NCBI RefSeq assembly: GCF_035222485.1
Contig: NC_085921.1
Location: forward strand, 3,472,001-3,536,000
DNA from: Podospora pseudoanserina
Lineage: Eukaryota > Ascomycota > Sordariomycetes > Sordariales > Podosporaceae
Reading direction: 5' to 3'
Length of the DNA: 64,000 nt
The first letter of the stretch is position 1. Every line of letters starts with the position of its first letter. Below are positions 44,128-54,728 of the stretch, one piece after another. The position numbers and the translations under genes were made by a program. Below the pieces are notes generated by a model, which did no database searches, had not been told where the DNA came from, and worked only from the letters and a program-made list of their open reading frames with translations.

Positions 44128-44745
44128 ATGGCCAACTCGATGATCAAACACGACAGCGGCAACAACGCCACCTGGACCAAGACCATCGTCTCCAAGACGG
44201 ACTACCGCGACATCATGTGGACCGACCTCCTCGAGATCGCCGAAGACCACTGGAAGTGGGTCCAGGCCCAACCCGGCGCCTACACCCGCGGGGAGTCCTG
44301 CCTCGTCGCCGCCCTCTTCCTCCCCTCCACCAAAGGCGGCGTCATCTTCTTGTCTACCATCCCCCGGGGGACCAAGCACACGGAGATGATGAACGGCGCC
44401 CGCGCCGCTCCCGCCTGGTTCCACGCCACTACGGGGGGCACCAACCGCAACACCAACCTGCAGCTCCATGCCGAGGATGGCGCTGAGTTCCTCTTCGAGA
44501 CATCACCGTACGCCAAGGGCATCGTCAGCAGGAACCTCCAGTATGTCACCCCGGATCGCGACAACGCGCACAGCCGCATGAAGCTGGCCGTCTGGGGTCG
44601 CCATAAGACCTCGCCTGCCCAAGGCGAGAGCATCGCGCTGTGCACGGTTGGCGAGAAGCAGCCCAAGTGCCCGGCTGTGGCGCGGGCGCTGAATATCGCC
44701 TACTGCGAACGGTACAAGGTTCGGTTTGAGCAGCGGCACACATAA
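44128..44745 (+). CDS. Fungal conserved protein, possible deaminase-like fold
   Basis: Intronless gene, 205 residues, no signal peptide or membrane segment. I do not know a characterised relative. The middle has GESCLVAALFLPSTKGGVIF, then LQLHAEDGAEFLFE (near residue 115) and MKLAVWGRHKT, ending with LCTVGEKQPKCPAVARALNI and AYCERYKVRF. The HAE tripeptide followed about 60 residues later by a Pro/Cys-rich turn is the layout of the zinc-dependent cytidine deaminase-like superfamily (HAE plus PCxxC), but the second motif here is only partial (CTVGEKQPKC). I infer a deaminase-like fold with low certainty; enzymatic activity is unproven. Codon bias is strong and C-ending throughout, which suggests good expression. 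Confidence 0.72.
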   Translation: MANSMIKHDSGNNATWTKTIVSKTDYRDIMWTDLLEIAEDHWKWVQAQPGAYTRGESCLVAALFLPSTKGGVIFLSTIPRGTKHTEMMNGARAAPAWFHATTGGTNRNTNLQLHAEDGAEFLFETSPYAKGIVSRNLQYVTPDRDNAHSRMKLAVWGRHKTSPAQGESIALCTVGEKQPKCPAVARALNIAYCERYKVRFEQRHT

Positions 44746-45830
44746 GCAGCTTGTTATCCTCCTACCTTGTCAATGGTAATGGCTTAACGAAGCAGTGGCG
44801 AGAAATGGGTGGCAGTCTTTGGAGTTGGGCGGTAGCATTTTGTTTTTGCTTTTTTGAATTTGGGATAGACGGGATGGTAGTATGGTTCTGGATACGAGTC
44901 TGGTAGTGGTGGGATTATAATGGCTGGCACCATACAAGTTGGGTTAACTAGATTAGGTAGCTTACTGGATACTCTTAAATATTTGGATAGATATCTGCAT
45001 ATCAGGGGCGCTCTTAGGCCCTCTTCCAACTTTCACTGGACTTTTGTGCAACACCACGTTTCTGGATTTAGTGACTGAGATGAGCCTTCGCTTTTGATAC
45101 TTGAACGTACCTCTCAGTTCTTATTTCGCTTTAGGTACAGTACAAGGAATCCGTACACTGTGAACATACTTCTTTATTTCTTAACTTTCATATTATCAAC
45201 CATTTCGGGAGATTCCTAAAGACCTTAGAAACAAGTCACACAAGTACTAGTGACAGAGTGAGAGACAGATAAAAGAAAAGAAAAGGAAAAAAGGTGAAGA
45301 GAAAGAGAAAAAAAGAGAGAAAAAAAAAGAGAGAGAAAAAGAAAAGGAAAAGAACATCACCCTCAAACAGAAACAAACCATCATCAAAACTCCTCACAAA
45401 TAGACATCTGCCGAAAGGCCTATTTCAAAGTTTGAACCACGCTTCAGAGAACTTTTCATTTCCGATAAAATCTTTGTGTCTCGCTATATGTGCAATGGGT
45501 GCTATCATGACTTTTACCCTACTAGACTCTTTTCCCTACCCACTTGACCACACGACCATGTGCTGAAACAATATCTCGGTGAAGTCAAAACAAGAAGTCT
45601 ACGAGATCAAGGATATTGCGACCTGTACTTCAGGACACCCATTCTCAACCTGGTCTGGCGATGGAGTTTGCAAAGTGCATATGCGTGTGGATAGGTATAT
45701 AGGTAAGATACCTTACGGACAAAGGTTTTCTAGCAGGTAAAATTATGCAAGTATGCAAATAGTTTGTAAAAGTATACTATGCTTAGTTCCCGCCCACAGC
45801 ACAAAAATGTCCACCTCCTCTCACTCCCAC
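44746..45830. other. Convergent intergenic region with polypurine tract
   Basis: Between the deaminase-like gene (plus) and the GH3 gene (minus). No gene; a purine-only block lies at 45266-45353. Confidence 0.5.
45266..45353 (+). repeat. Polypurine (A/G) tract
   Basis: Nearly 90 nt of almost only A and G on the plus strand (AAAAGAAAAGG-type units). Low-complexity; mirror symmetry could allow triplex DNA but this is speculation. Confidence 0.75.
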
Positions 45831-48629
45831 TTAAACAGGCGGCACCCTCCCCCCCTCACAAACCCCCGTATCCGTATAACAAGCCGTAAACAACCTATCG
45901 CTCGCCTCCCCAATCCAAACCGTATACCTCTTCCCCCCAACCCCCGGCACAACCCAGTTCTGCAGCTCCGTGTCCCACACGCTCAAGTCCTTCCTCGTCA
46001 GCTCAACCGTCACCGTATCCTCCTCCCCCGGAGCCAAAACCCTCGTCTTCTCAAAGTCCCTCAGCTGCACAACAGGCGTATCATACGGGATCCCCTCAGG
46101 ATACTGAACATAAGCCTGCACCGAAGCCCGTCCCGAGAACGTATCCCCAGTGTTCTTGACCGTAACTGGGACACGGAAAGCAATATCCCAAAGCGCAGGG
46201 TTACCCCCCTCCCCGCCACCGGCTGCGGGACCGGGCTTCTGGGCGGTGCTGTACCCAGCGGGATAGTTATACTTCTTCACCCCGGCGATACCAACAGCGT
46301 AGGCGTTATCCGCGTCGTTCTTGTTGAGCCAGGAGTAGAGGTACCGCCAGATCCTGTTGAACCCTTCCGGCCAGTACGCCTCCGAGGCGGGGGGGATTTC
46401 GGTCGAGTACACCGGCGTTGAGCCCTTGGGGGCACGGGCAGGAGGAACCAGAGACAGTGGAGTGACAGACTCGATGGTGGCATCAAACGAGAAGTTGGTG
46501 TAGCTGAGACCGTGGCCAAAAGCAAAGCGAGGCCTGATCTTCTCCTTGTTGAGCCAGCGGTAGTCAATGTACAGGCCCTCGCTGTACGTGTCCTGGACCT
46601 GACCAAAGGCAAAGCCACGGAGGTTGGCGATGCTGTCGGGGAAGTCATTGGCGCGCTTGGTGATGGAGTAGGGAAGGTGACCGCTGGGGGAGACATCGCC
46701 AAAGAGAATGTTGGCCAACGACTCGCCCGCTTCTTGACCGGGAAGGTGCTGAAACAGGACGCCCTTGACGCGAGGATTGTCGATCCAGGATTCGAGATCG
46801 AGAGGGCCGACGGTTTGAGCTACCACAATCACGTTGTTGTACTTCTCGGCAGTCTTTCTGACCAGCTCGTCACCGTTATGCCACGCAGCCAGCTTGGCAC
46901 TGTTGCGATCACCGTTGTTGCCCTCAACAGTGAACGAGTTCTCTCCAGCATCGGAGGTGATGAACACGATGGCAACGTCATCGGGCGACGGTGTAGGGTG
47001 GAACCAAGGGAAGCCGTCGGTGTTAAAGAACTTGACGTCGGGAACCCGCTTCCTGATAGCCGAGATCGGGTCATCCAAGTAAGGATAATCGGCAACACCA
47101 GAACCCCAGCCCATGCCAAGTGTTCCTTTGTTGCAGGCGCGGTTCATGCAAGCGTTGGGCCCATCGGGGTTGACCTGGGCAGCAGTACCGAAGACATGGA
47201 GAGACTGCGAAGTCGTCAGGGGAAGGAAGCTCCCATTGTTCTTGAGAAGGGTGATGGCATCCTGGGCGACCTCTCTGGCGATCAAATAATGATCAGCCTG
47301 AACATTGACAAACCAGTTCACCTGACCCTTGGGGGAGAAGAGAGCTGCAGGATAAAGCAGACCGTCACGGTCACGGGTGTTTGACGAGAAGTTAGGCCTT
47401 GGGTGGTCCCTATCCTGACCGAACTTGTACCATGTCGCGACGATTCTGGTGACCATGTCGTTCAGTCTGTCAAGAGGCACAGACCCGTTGAGAACCGATC
47501 TGCTGAGCTCATAGTGCCAGTTGCTGAAACCAAATAGGGGAATGTTGGTGTCACCTGGCATGTTCATGTCGAGACCTGCCAACGCGGAGTCGACTCCGGA
47601 GATGTGGGACAGCCAGTCAGACATGACGAAGCCCTGGAATCCAAGCTCATCCTTCAAAATACCGTTGATGAGATAGCTGTGCTGAGAGCAAGCAGACCCG
47701 TTTACAGCATTGTAAGCTGTCATTGCCGATCCAACACCGGCATGGACGGATTCGGCAAAAGGCCACAGGTAGAGCTCGTGCAGAGTCCGATCATCTGCTG
47801 GGAGTCAGCCTTTTAGTCCGTCAAAGAGCAAGAGTCCACTCACCAATATTGGCGCTATATCCAGGCTGGAAGGGGTTGTACATTCTATACATCTCCTGCT
47901 CGTTGCCGATCAGATGCTTGATAGTAGCAATGATGCCTTGTTCCTGAACGCCCTTGATCGTCAGGGCAGCAGCCTTGGCTTGAAGAACTGGGTCAGATCC
48001 AAAGCCCTCCCAGTTGCGGCCACCCAAAGGCTTCCGCCCAAGAGGGCCTACGGAAGGACCCAGATAGACATTTGTGCCCTTGCCGCGATGCTCTTCACCA
48101 ATAGCAACACCACGAGCATATATCAGCTTCTTGTCAAACGTTGCACCAGTGGTGATGCCAGCAGGGAACGCAGTGACGTTGTCAGCCGACGACACACCCA
48201 ACGCAGAGTCCTGAAGACACATGCGCGGGAACCCCAATCTTTCTGCGCTTCCAGTATTTCCTACGCATGGACTAGCATATCATGTGTTAGTCAAAATCAG
48301 AAAAACGTCTCATTAGGGTGGTGGCACTGACCCTATTCACATGTCAGTCAGTCTCTTGTGCTTTTATATAAGCCATGTCTGGTTAATAACTCACCCATAA
48401 AGATGCCAATGCCTGAGGTGATGTTGGTCTTTTCAGCCAAGGTCATCTGCGAGACCAAGGCTTCGGCCTTGCTGTAAGCCTCTTCCCACGAAGCGACCCA
48501 TCCTCCATGAGGCGCTGGATAGTATGGGGCAGCGACGAATCCAGGCGGAACAGGATCTCGAGGCGTCACGACGCTGGCGGCAAGAGAGGTGGAGGCGAAG
48601 GCGCCCAAGACTAATGAGCGGTATGCCAT
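45831..48629 (-). CDS. Secreted GH3 beta-glucosidase, with a predicted one-nucleotide exon
   Basis: Extracellular glycoside hydrolase releasing glucose from cellobiose and other beta-glucosides. Exons: 48629-48395, 48332 alone, 48271-47844 and 47794-45831, giving 875 residues. Signal peptide [19 protein letters not shown]. The catalytic nucleophile is D281 in [10 protein letters not shown]. Other GH3 marks: [19 protein letters not shown], the KHLIGNEQE block, the C-terminal GHGLSYTNF and a fibronectin-III-like end. Introns 1 (48394-48333, 62 nt, GTGAGT, branch CTGAC, AATAG) and 2 (48331-48272, 60 nt, GTCAGT, branch CTAAC, CTAG) leave a single G between them; joining gives [15 protein letters not shown], restoring the conserved Cys of the CVG block. 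A one-intron alternative (acceptor at 48261) drops PCV. The last exon's 3' third is G-rich on the coding strand. Confidence 0.9.
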
Positions 48630-50863
48630 GTTGAGTATCTGCGCCGGTGAAGCCCTCGCAACGGGATATCGAGCACAGACGGCGCACGTATTCCAAGCTC
48701 CGGGTTCTGGGACCTGAACCTAGGAGGCTTGAACCGAAACGACAGATGCAAGCTTGCGGGGTTGGCAAAACAGAGCAAGCTGGCCGGCGCGCCTCCCGAC
48801 CTGGTGGTTATTAATGCACTTCATGTCTCGGACGACTCCTCTTTGACGTTACCTTCCCCAAGGTCAGTCGTCCAAGATGGGGGTATTGGGCGCCACAAAC
48901 ACATGGCACCCAAGGAAACACTCTGCAGCATGGTGGAGGCTGAACCAAATAATGATGGTCAATACAAGCGGACATAAACCGCTTTGAGATTACGGTGTGA
49001 CCGTCTTTCTCTCGATCAGGGAATCGTCGACGCGTTGGAGCACTCTCATTCGTCCGCGTAGCCATCGCGACCCAGAGATCAGCCTCATAGGAGCAGCTAA
49101 GCAGCAGGCATCACATTGATGATCACATCCTTCTCGAGGCCTGCATAATCGGTTCCTGAACATCCCTCTTTGCTGAAATATTGTCTTGGGCACTCATTTT
49201 CCACCCTCACCGGCATCGTAGGGTAACGTCAGGTAGCATGAAGTATGGGGGAGGTAGCTGAACTGGAGCAAGACTGAGGCGGGGAACCTTGCCCGGCCCG
49301 CCGTCCTGCGGGAGTGACGTCGTCAAAAGGCCCGTTAAAGGCGGGAGAGTCGCATCTCCAGATCAGGTGGTTGCCATCTGCAGGTCCAACAAGGCAGGTT
49401 TGGGGAAGAGCCCCGGCCAGAAACTCCAGGTGGGTGATCAGATCATAAGCATGTGCTTCTTGTTGATATGCTCCCGCGTATATGACCATGTCCCACGGTC
49501 CGCGTATCGTGGGGTACCAAGGTGAGCCAGAGACGATTCAGATTGTTCGGATGGGCGCGATGCAACGTCGAGGCGGATTAATCCGTCGAGCGAGTGAATT
49601 CTCCCGAAGCAGTCGGCTGTGGTAAGCGATGCTTGGCCAGGTAGGTCTGTGTGTCTGAGGGTCCGCATGACTTGGTCTGTTTTCTTTGGGATGTTTTGGC
49701 GTGGTTTGGGGTGAAGATGTGTGAAGATGCTCCCAAGAACACGGGGCGCAGAATGGCAGGTGTTTTCCTCCTGTCCTTTTCTCTGCAAGCGATGTCTTCG
49801 GCGGGGTCTTGGCTCTTGTCGGAAACCTTCCCCCACACAGCCCCCCCTAGAAGATGGAACTATTCCTCACAGGGACTCGTAAAACAAGAGCCAACAACTC
49901 TCGCTGCATCTCCTTCTCTTGTCTTTTGTTTTGGCAGTTGTCTTTTGGAAAGCACCTCGTCGTCTGTTATCGCCTCGCCGGAGTCGCCAACCATCCCATG
50001 TAACGCAAGACGGACGGTCTGTGCGGCAGCAAGGCCTGGGCTCAGCGAGCCGTCGCCGTTTAAGCGCCCTATCGGTTCCTGAATATCTTCAGTGCGCACG
50101 GTCGCCATGACGCTATTCAGGGCATGAAACCACACGGGGAGCATGGCACAGCCCGCATATCGCGTGCAGGTGGACGCGGGTACGCAGAAATTAATTTGTT
50201 CTTCAACCATTCTTCTTGCCTTCCAGTTCCTTGGCGATTTCCATTCCCGCGGCCAGTCCTCAATGCTAAACTGGGTCGCAGCGTAACACGTTCCCGATCA
50301 TGGCTCATTCGTGGTTCACGGCATCTCGCCTGTTTTCCTCCATGATCGCCGTCGAATATTGCTTCATGGAACATGTGTATGGATATTCTGGAGAAAACTA
50401 CCAGTACTATCGATTACAAATCCTCTTGTTCTCCGCTTGCCATATCGTGATTTGGTAGGGGGCTCACCTGGATGGGAAGTTCCACGGTTCAAACGGCCAT
50501 CTCCCCACCACCGATTCTAGCCTGTAGCCGGCGTTGCCCTCCCTTTTCGGTGAGCACGGCGGGGCAGAGAGACGGATATTGATCACCACCGTTCCTGAAC
50601 TTATCGCTAGTCTTACTCGGCTATCTTGTGCTTATTCTAACCCCCTTGCGTGATGCGAACCCTTGTGGGGGGCAATGAGACAGCCCCCCCTTCTCAGGAT
50701 GTATTCCCCCTGCCCGGGAGGGTTGGCATTGTTGTTGTATGAATAGTATATAACAGCAGGGCGCATCGTGGTATTACCCCAGCAATTCGTCCCAACCATC
50801 CCAGGCCTCTGTCTCTCTTTTGTATTCTTGGCCCTATCAACCTTCCTTTAGATTCCAAGCATC
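48630..50863. other. Divergent intergenic region, GH3 gene and lipase
   Basis: About 2.2 kb with no gene I can support. A minus-strand frame at about 50108-49860 (MATVRTEDIQEPIGRLNGDG...) looks faintly coding but has no recognised domain. The right end holds the lipase promoter. Confidence 0.4.
50747..50753 (+). promoter_or_regulatory. TATA box of the lipase gene
   Basis: TATATAA 111 nt before the start codon at 50864; the next 100 nt contain CT-rich 5' UTR sequence. Confidence 0.5.
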
Positions 50864-51981
50864 ATGAAGGCCTCCCTGTTTACCAGCCTATCCGTGGCTG
50901 CCCTTGCCCTTGCGGTGCCCCAGAAGCGGAGTGAGTCAATCATGCATCCACACATACAATTCAGTGAGCTGTCCTGACCAACTCCTGATAGGTGTTCCCA
51001 CCGCTGCTGAGCTGGCTAGGTTCAAAGTCTTTGCCGAGTATCAGGCTGCTGCGTTTTGCATGACCGAGGGCCAGCCTGCCGGCACCCAGGTCGCCTGTCT
51101 TGAGGGCCAGTGCAACACCCTGACATCGCGCAATGTTACCGTCCACTCACCTTCCTTCACCGGCACCATCTTGGATACTCGAGGCTTTGTCTCTGTTGAC
51201 CCCGTAGCCAAGGAGATTGTCTTGACCTTCAGGGGCACCGTTTCCATCAGAAACTGGGTGGCAGAGTACGTCTTTTCCACTTGTCTCTGTGTACCAACAT
51301 CAGATCATCTAACACCCAAGCAGCTTCATCTTTGTCCAAGTCCCTTGCGACTACGCCTTTGGCTGCCTCGTCCACACCGGCTTCCTCGCCTCCTGGGCCG
51401 AAGTCAAGAGCCGTGCCATGGCCGCGGTCACTGCCGCCAGACAGGCCCACCCGACCTTCAAGGTCACCGTCACCGGTTACTCCCTCGGCGCCGCCGTCGG
51501 CACCATCGCCGCTGCCGACATCCGCAGGAGCCTCAAAATCCCCGTTGATCTCATCACCTTTGGCTCTCCCCGCGTGGGAAACAATGCGTTTGCCAAGTTC
51601 GTCACTGCTGGGGCTGGTAGCGAGTACCGCCTCACCCACGCCAACGACCCGATTGCCCGTCTCCCGCCCATCATCTTCAACTACAGACACACTAGCCCTG
51701 AGTACTGGTTTGATGAGGGAGCCGATGGTGTTGTGACTCTTGATGAGGTCCAGGTCTGCGAGGGGCATGCCAACATCCAGTGCAATGGTGGGACGGGAGA
51801 CTTCAACATGGATGTGCATGGCTGGTATTTCCAGAGGTTCACCGGCTGTGCGCCCACGGAACAGCCTTTCAAGGCCCGTAGCACGCCCATCAGTGATGCG
51901 GAGCTTGCGAAGATTGTGAACGAGTGGGTGAAGGAGGACAAGGTGTTGGCCAAGAACTTGGAGCTGAGTGGTGAGGCGTAA
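50864..51981 (+). CDS. Secreted class 3 (Rhizomucor-type) lipase or feruloyl esterase
   Basis: Secreted serine hydrolase of the fungal lipase_3 family; substrates could be triglycerides or feruloylated sugars. Exons 50864-50930, 50992-51265 and 51324-51981 give 332 residues. The signal peptide is MKASLFTSLSVAALALA, then a Lys-Arg site (PQKR) typical of Kex2 processing. The nucleophile elbow is GYSLG with S167. The likely acid is the Asp in HANDPIARLPP, and the His in DVHGWYFQ completes the triad. EIVLTFRGTVSIRNWVA is the conserved strand and oxyanion region. Five of the six cysteine contexts (FCMT, ACLEGQC, PCDYAFGC, TGCAP) fit lipase disulfides. All introns have good donors (GTGAGT, GTACGT). 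The 3' third has G-ending codons. Confidence 0.92.
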
Positions 51982-52171
51982 ATATCGGGTGGCGAGGGAG
52001 TGCGTGTATAATACCCTATGATCTTGGATATGAATCATGATAATATTGGAAGCCTTGCAGTCTCGGGGAACTGAACCGGGTCCTTGGGTCTGGGTGCCAT
52101 GTTTCATGCTGTGTGACGATGGATGGTTTAATGTGGGGTGATCAAATATGTGGTGGTCCGTCTCGGGATAT

Positions 52172-54160
52172 CTATGCCAGCCATATATCTTGAAACTCCG
52201 AATCACCCTCCATCGCCTCGCCGTCCATTATACTGTAAACGTAAGCTGCCCCAACCATATGATGCACAACATCTCCTCCCTTCTGCGTCACAGGCCTGAT
52301 AACAAACGGCACATGCGCACCGGGGAATATCACAACTTGGTCACCGACCTGGACGTCCTGCAGCGTGGTCCCCGGCCTTCCCGTACTGTCAACAAACGAA
52401 CGCTGTCTTTGGACCTTGCAAGCACCGAGATACATGAATAGGTCATTGGGTAGCTCTGTTTGCTCCTCGTCATCTACATCGGACCAAGACTGTTTCTTGC
52501 CTGTCAATGTCAAGGTTTCAAACCCGGCGAGAAATACTTCTCCCCAAAGGCCATCGTCCGCTCGGGCCGTCCCGTCCACGTCAGAGTCGAGAACGGGAAC
52601 CCGCCAGACGTTCTCAAGAGTCGAGGTTAGGAATTCCGAGTTACCTGCGAGAGAAGCTCGGTACGTCTCGATCATATCGATGAGTTCAAACAGCCATTTT
52701 GTCACAACTGCGTACCACTCTGCCGAATACTTCTGGACAGTCATGTCGACCAAGGTCTTCCCAACGTTGACAACTCGGCCAACTATCCGCCCGGGAAGAG
52801 AAATGCGCGGTTCCCCATACGAAGCCTGACCGATTTCGGATCTTGCTGACCATTCCTCCCAACTCGTCCCCTTGGTGGCGTGGTATAGGTTGTTTATAGG
52901 ATGCCGATCCTCGACTTTGACTGCAAGGGCGGTGCGGAACTCAGATGTCCGGTCAATGACCCATGATGGGATCGCAGCAGGGTGATGCTTGACGCTGAAC
53001 AGCCTTTGGTAGCTGCTTAAAATGTTTGGGCCGTACTTCATCAGCAAGACCTTGCTCACGTCGAAAGACACTCTTTCCATGGTGTTGGTGCTTGAGTAAT
53101 CAACCGGGATTTTGCAGCGATCCTCGGGTTGCACCATCCCCAGGATGCCGTATATCATGTCCCTCTCGTCGGTAGCGGCAACCGTGTTGGACTGGAAGGT
53201 CACCTCCAGAGCCTCGAAAAGGGAAAGTCCGGCCTCTCCTCCGCCTCGTTCCTGGGCATTGATCAGGCTGGCCTCGTAATTCGTACTCGCCGCCTCGAGA
53301 TGGCCAAAGATCCCGATGATGATGTTCACGGCATTGGCCAGGTTAGAATATTTGTCGTCCCCGATGCGCAGTACTCGGTGCGACACCGCCAGCAAGACAA
53401 ACCAGATGTCTTTGACGTCTTCCCAGAGCACGAATTCATTCCCACAGAGAACCATCGCCGCCTTGGCGAGCACAACCTCCTGAACGACCCACACGCGATG
53501 CCACCACGGCCGGTCGAAGAATAACTTCCACAGAGCTTCAAAGTCGAGTCGACCATCTTCATCACCACCACTGTCGGCGAGCTCTACCACCTCCTCTCCC
53601 AAGCGGGCCATTCGCTCCTCGAACTGGAGGTCATCCCGGTCAGTGATGGTCTCAATATTGATGTACCCTTCTTTGGTCGAGGCCCGGTACATAGCCGCCA
53701 GTGACCTGATTGTCTGGAACGCGCCCCCGTCCGGCTCGGGCCCGAGCCAGATCAGCACATTCTTTGCAAGAGAGTACACCGAGCTCATGAGCCGAACCTG
53801 CACGGCCTTTTCGTCGTTGTCGGACTGGTTGATACAGATGGCGTCGATCCATATCCGCGCCCTCACCTGGGAGGCGTGAAGCTGGGTGAGGGCCGTGAAG
53901 AGGTTTTTGGTGACTTGGTAAACATGACCGTCGAGGATGATGGGCCGGGTGTCATTTGCGTCGCCCCAAACGTAGGAGAGGGCATTGTAGACTGGTGCAG
54001 GTTCGGCATCGAGGAACGCGTGGCTCAAGCTGAGGTTTATGGAGGGTGAGTCGCCTAGATTCTCATGGCTAAGGGGTGGGTTGACAAAGTTGAAAGTGAG
54101 AAGGCGAATCTCGTGTCGGTCGTGGTCGAGGGGCGTATAGGAAAACATGTTCATTGACAA
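52172..54160 (-). CDS. HET-domain protein 1
   Basis: Heterokaryon-incompatibility (HET) domain protein. In fungi HET domains act in recognition of non-self and can trigger cell death; how this one is used is not shown. Single exon, 662 residues. The HET signature runs from about residue 57: YNALSYVWGDANDTRPIILD, then HASQVRARIWIDAICINQSD (about 95-114), VLIWLGPEPDGG, and the RPWWHRVWVVQEVVLAKAA block near 217. This is the full core HET module. The C-terminal two-thirds have no repeat or NACHT domain, only a conserved fungal tail with GRIVGRVVNVG and GDQVVIFPGAHVPFVIRPV, which resembles a small beta-barrel-like end seen in other long HET proteins. It shares strand with the second HET gene, with a 5S rRNA gene between. 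Confidence 0.9.
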   Translation of the reverse strand: MSMNMFSYTPLDHDRHEIRLLTFNFVNPPLSHENLGDSPSINLSLSHAFLDAEPAPVYNALSYVWGDANDTRPIILDGHVYQVTKNLFTALTQLHASQVRARIWIDAICINQSDNDEKAVQVRLMSSVYSLAKNVLIWLGPEPDGGAFQTIRSLAAMYRASTKEGYINIETITDRDDLQFEERMARLGEEVVELADSGGDEDGRLDFEALWKLFFDRPWWHRVWVVQEVVLAKAAMVLCGNEFVLWEDVKDIWFVLLAVSHRVLRIGDDKYSNLANAVNIIIGIFGHLEAASTNYEASLINAQERGGGEAGLSLFEALEVTFQSNTVAATDERDMIYGILGMVQPEDRCKIPVDYSSTNTMERVSFDVSKVLLMKYGPNILSSYQRLFSVKHHPAAIPSWVIDRTSEFRTALAVKVEDRHPINNLYHATKGTSWEEWSARSEIGQASYGEPRISLPGRIVGRVVNVGKTLVDMTVQKYSAEWYAVVTKWLFELIDMIETYRASLAGNSEFLTSTLENVWRVPVLDSDVDGTARADDGLWGEVFLAGFETLTLTGKKQSWSDVDDEEQTELPNDLFMYLGACKVQRQRSFVDSTGRPGTTLQDVQVGDQVVIFPGAHVPFVIRPVTQKGGDVVHHMVGAAYVYSIMDGEAMEGDSEFQDIWLA

Positions 54161-54467
54161 GTTAGCGAATTGTTCTGAAGGGTATTTCTCATGATTCGCA
54201 TGGCATTACACAAGGCTTCTTTTGGCTTCAAGAGGGGTTTCATGACGTATACCTGTTGTTTAGGCTATTGTACTACTTGGCATTCATCAGCCATCCCATA
54301 GCTAAACCGGTGCTTGAATGCTTGTCTTGGGGATAGTTCTCACCCACCAATTACAACCGTTCAAAATCACCAACAACACCCCTTTTTGTAGTCTTCAGCA
54401 CCAAAAAAGCATCGCGATACTTCCAATTGGATGGCAGCAGATAGAAAAGGTGAAAAAAGAGCCAAAA
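54161..54467. other. Short intergenic region upstream of HET protein 1
   Basis: Presumed promoter and 5' UTR of the first HET gene, ending at the 5S terminator. Confidence 0.4.
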
Positions 54468-54586
54468 ACATACAACACCAGGGATTCCCCAGTGGTCACC
54501 CACCTGAGTACTAGTCTGGCCCTTGGCAGCTTATCTAGGGGAGAGCGGACGGGATCCCGAGTTTTCTGCCAGGTATGGTCGTATGT
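54468..54586 (-). rRNA. 5S ribosomal RNA, copy 2
   Basis: Identical over 119 nt to the 5S gene at 10946-11064, on the same strand, again followed by TTTTT. It shares with the other copy the AGCCAT block just upstream of its 5' end but little else. It sits between two HET genes and does not overlap them. Confidence 0.95.
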
Positions 54587-54728
54587 GATAGTAATGGCTA
54601 GAATTTGCTATTATGAACGGACGCATGTCCATCAAACTACTTTCTCCTTCTCCCCACTCCCTTCTTGCCTTCCCAGCCAGTTCCCCCAGAGCCGATTCTT
54701 AACATGGGCAGCCAACGTCGAGAAATAC

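Noticed and set aside
46512-47384. 290-codon plus-strand frame inside the GH3 gene
   Set aside because: Antisense of the GH3 exon, no recognisable domain.
49651-50210. Two weakly coding-like frames (plus 49651-50082, minus 49860-50210)
   Set aside because: No domain, no splice support and mutual overlap; kept only as intergenic.
51247-52206. 319-codon minus-strand frame opposite the lipase
   Set aside because: Glycine-rich antisense of the lipase exon.
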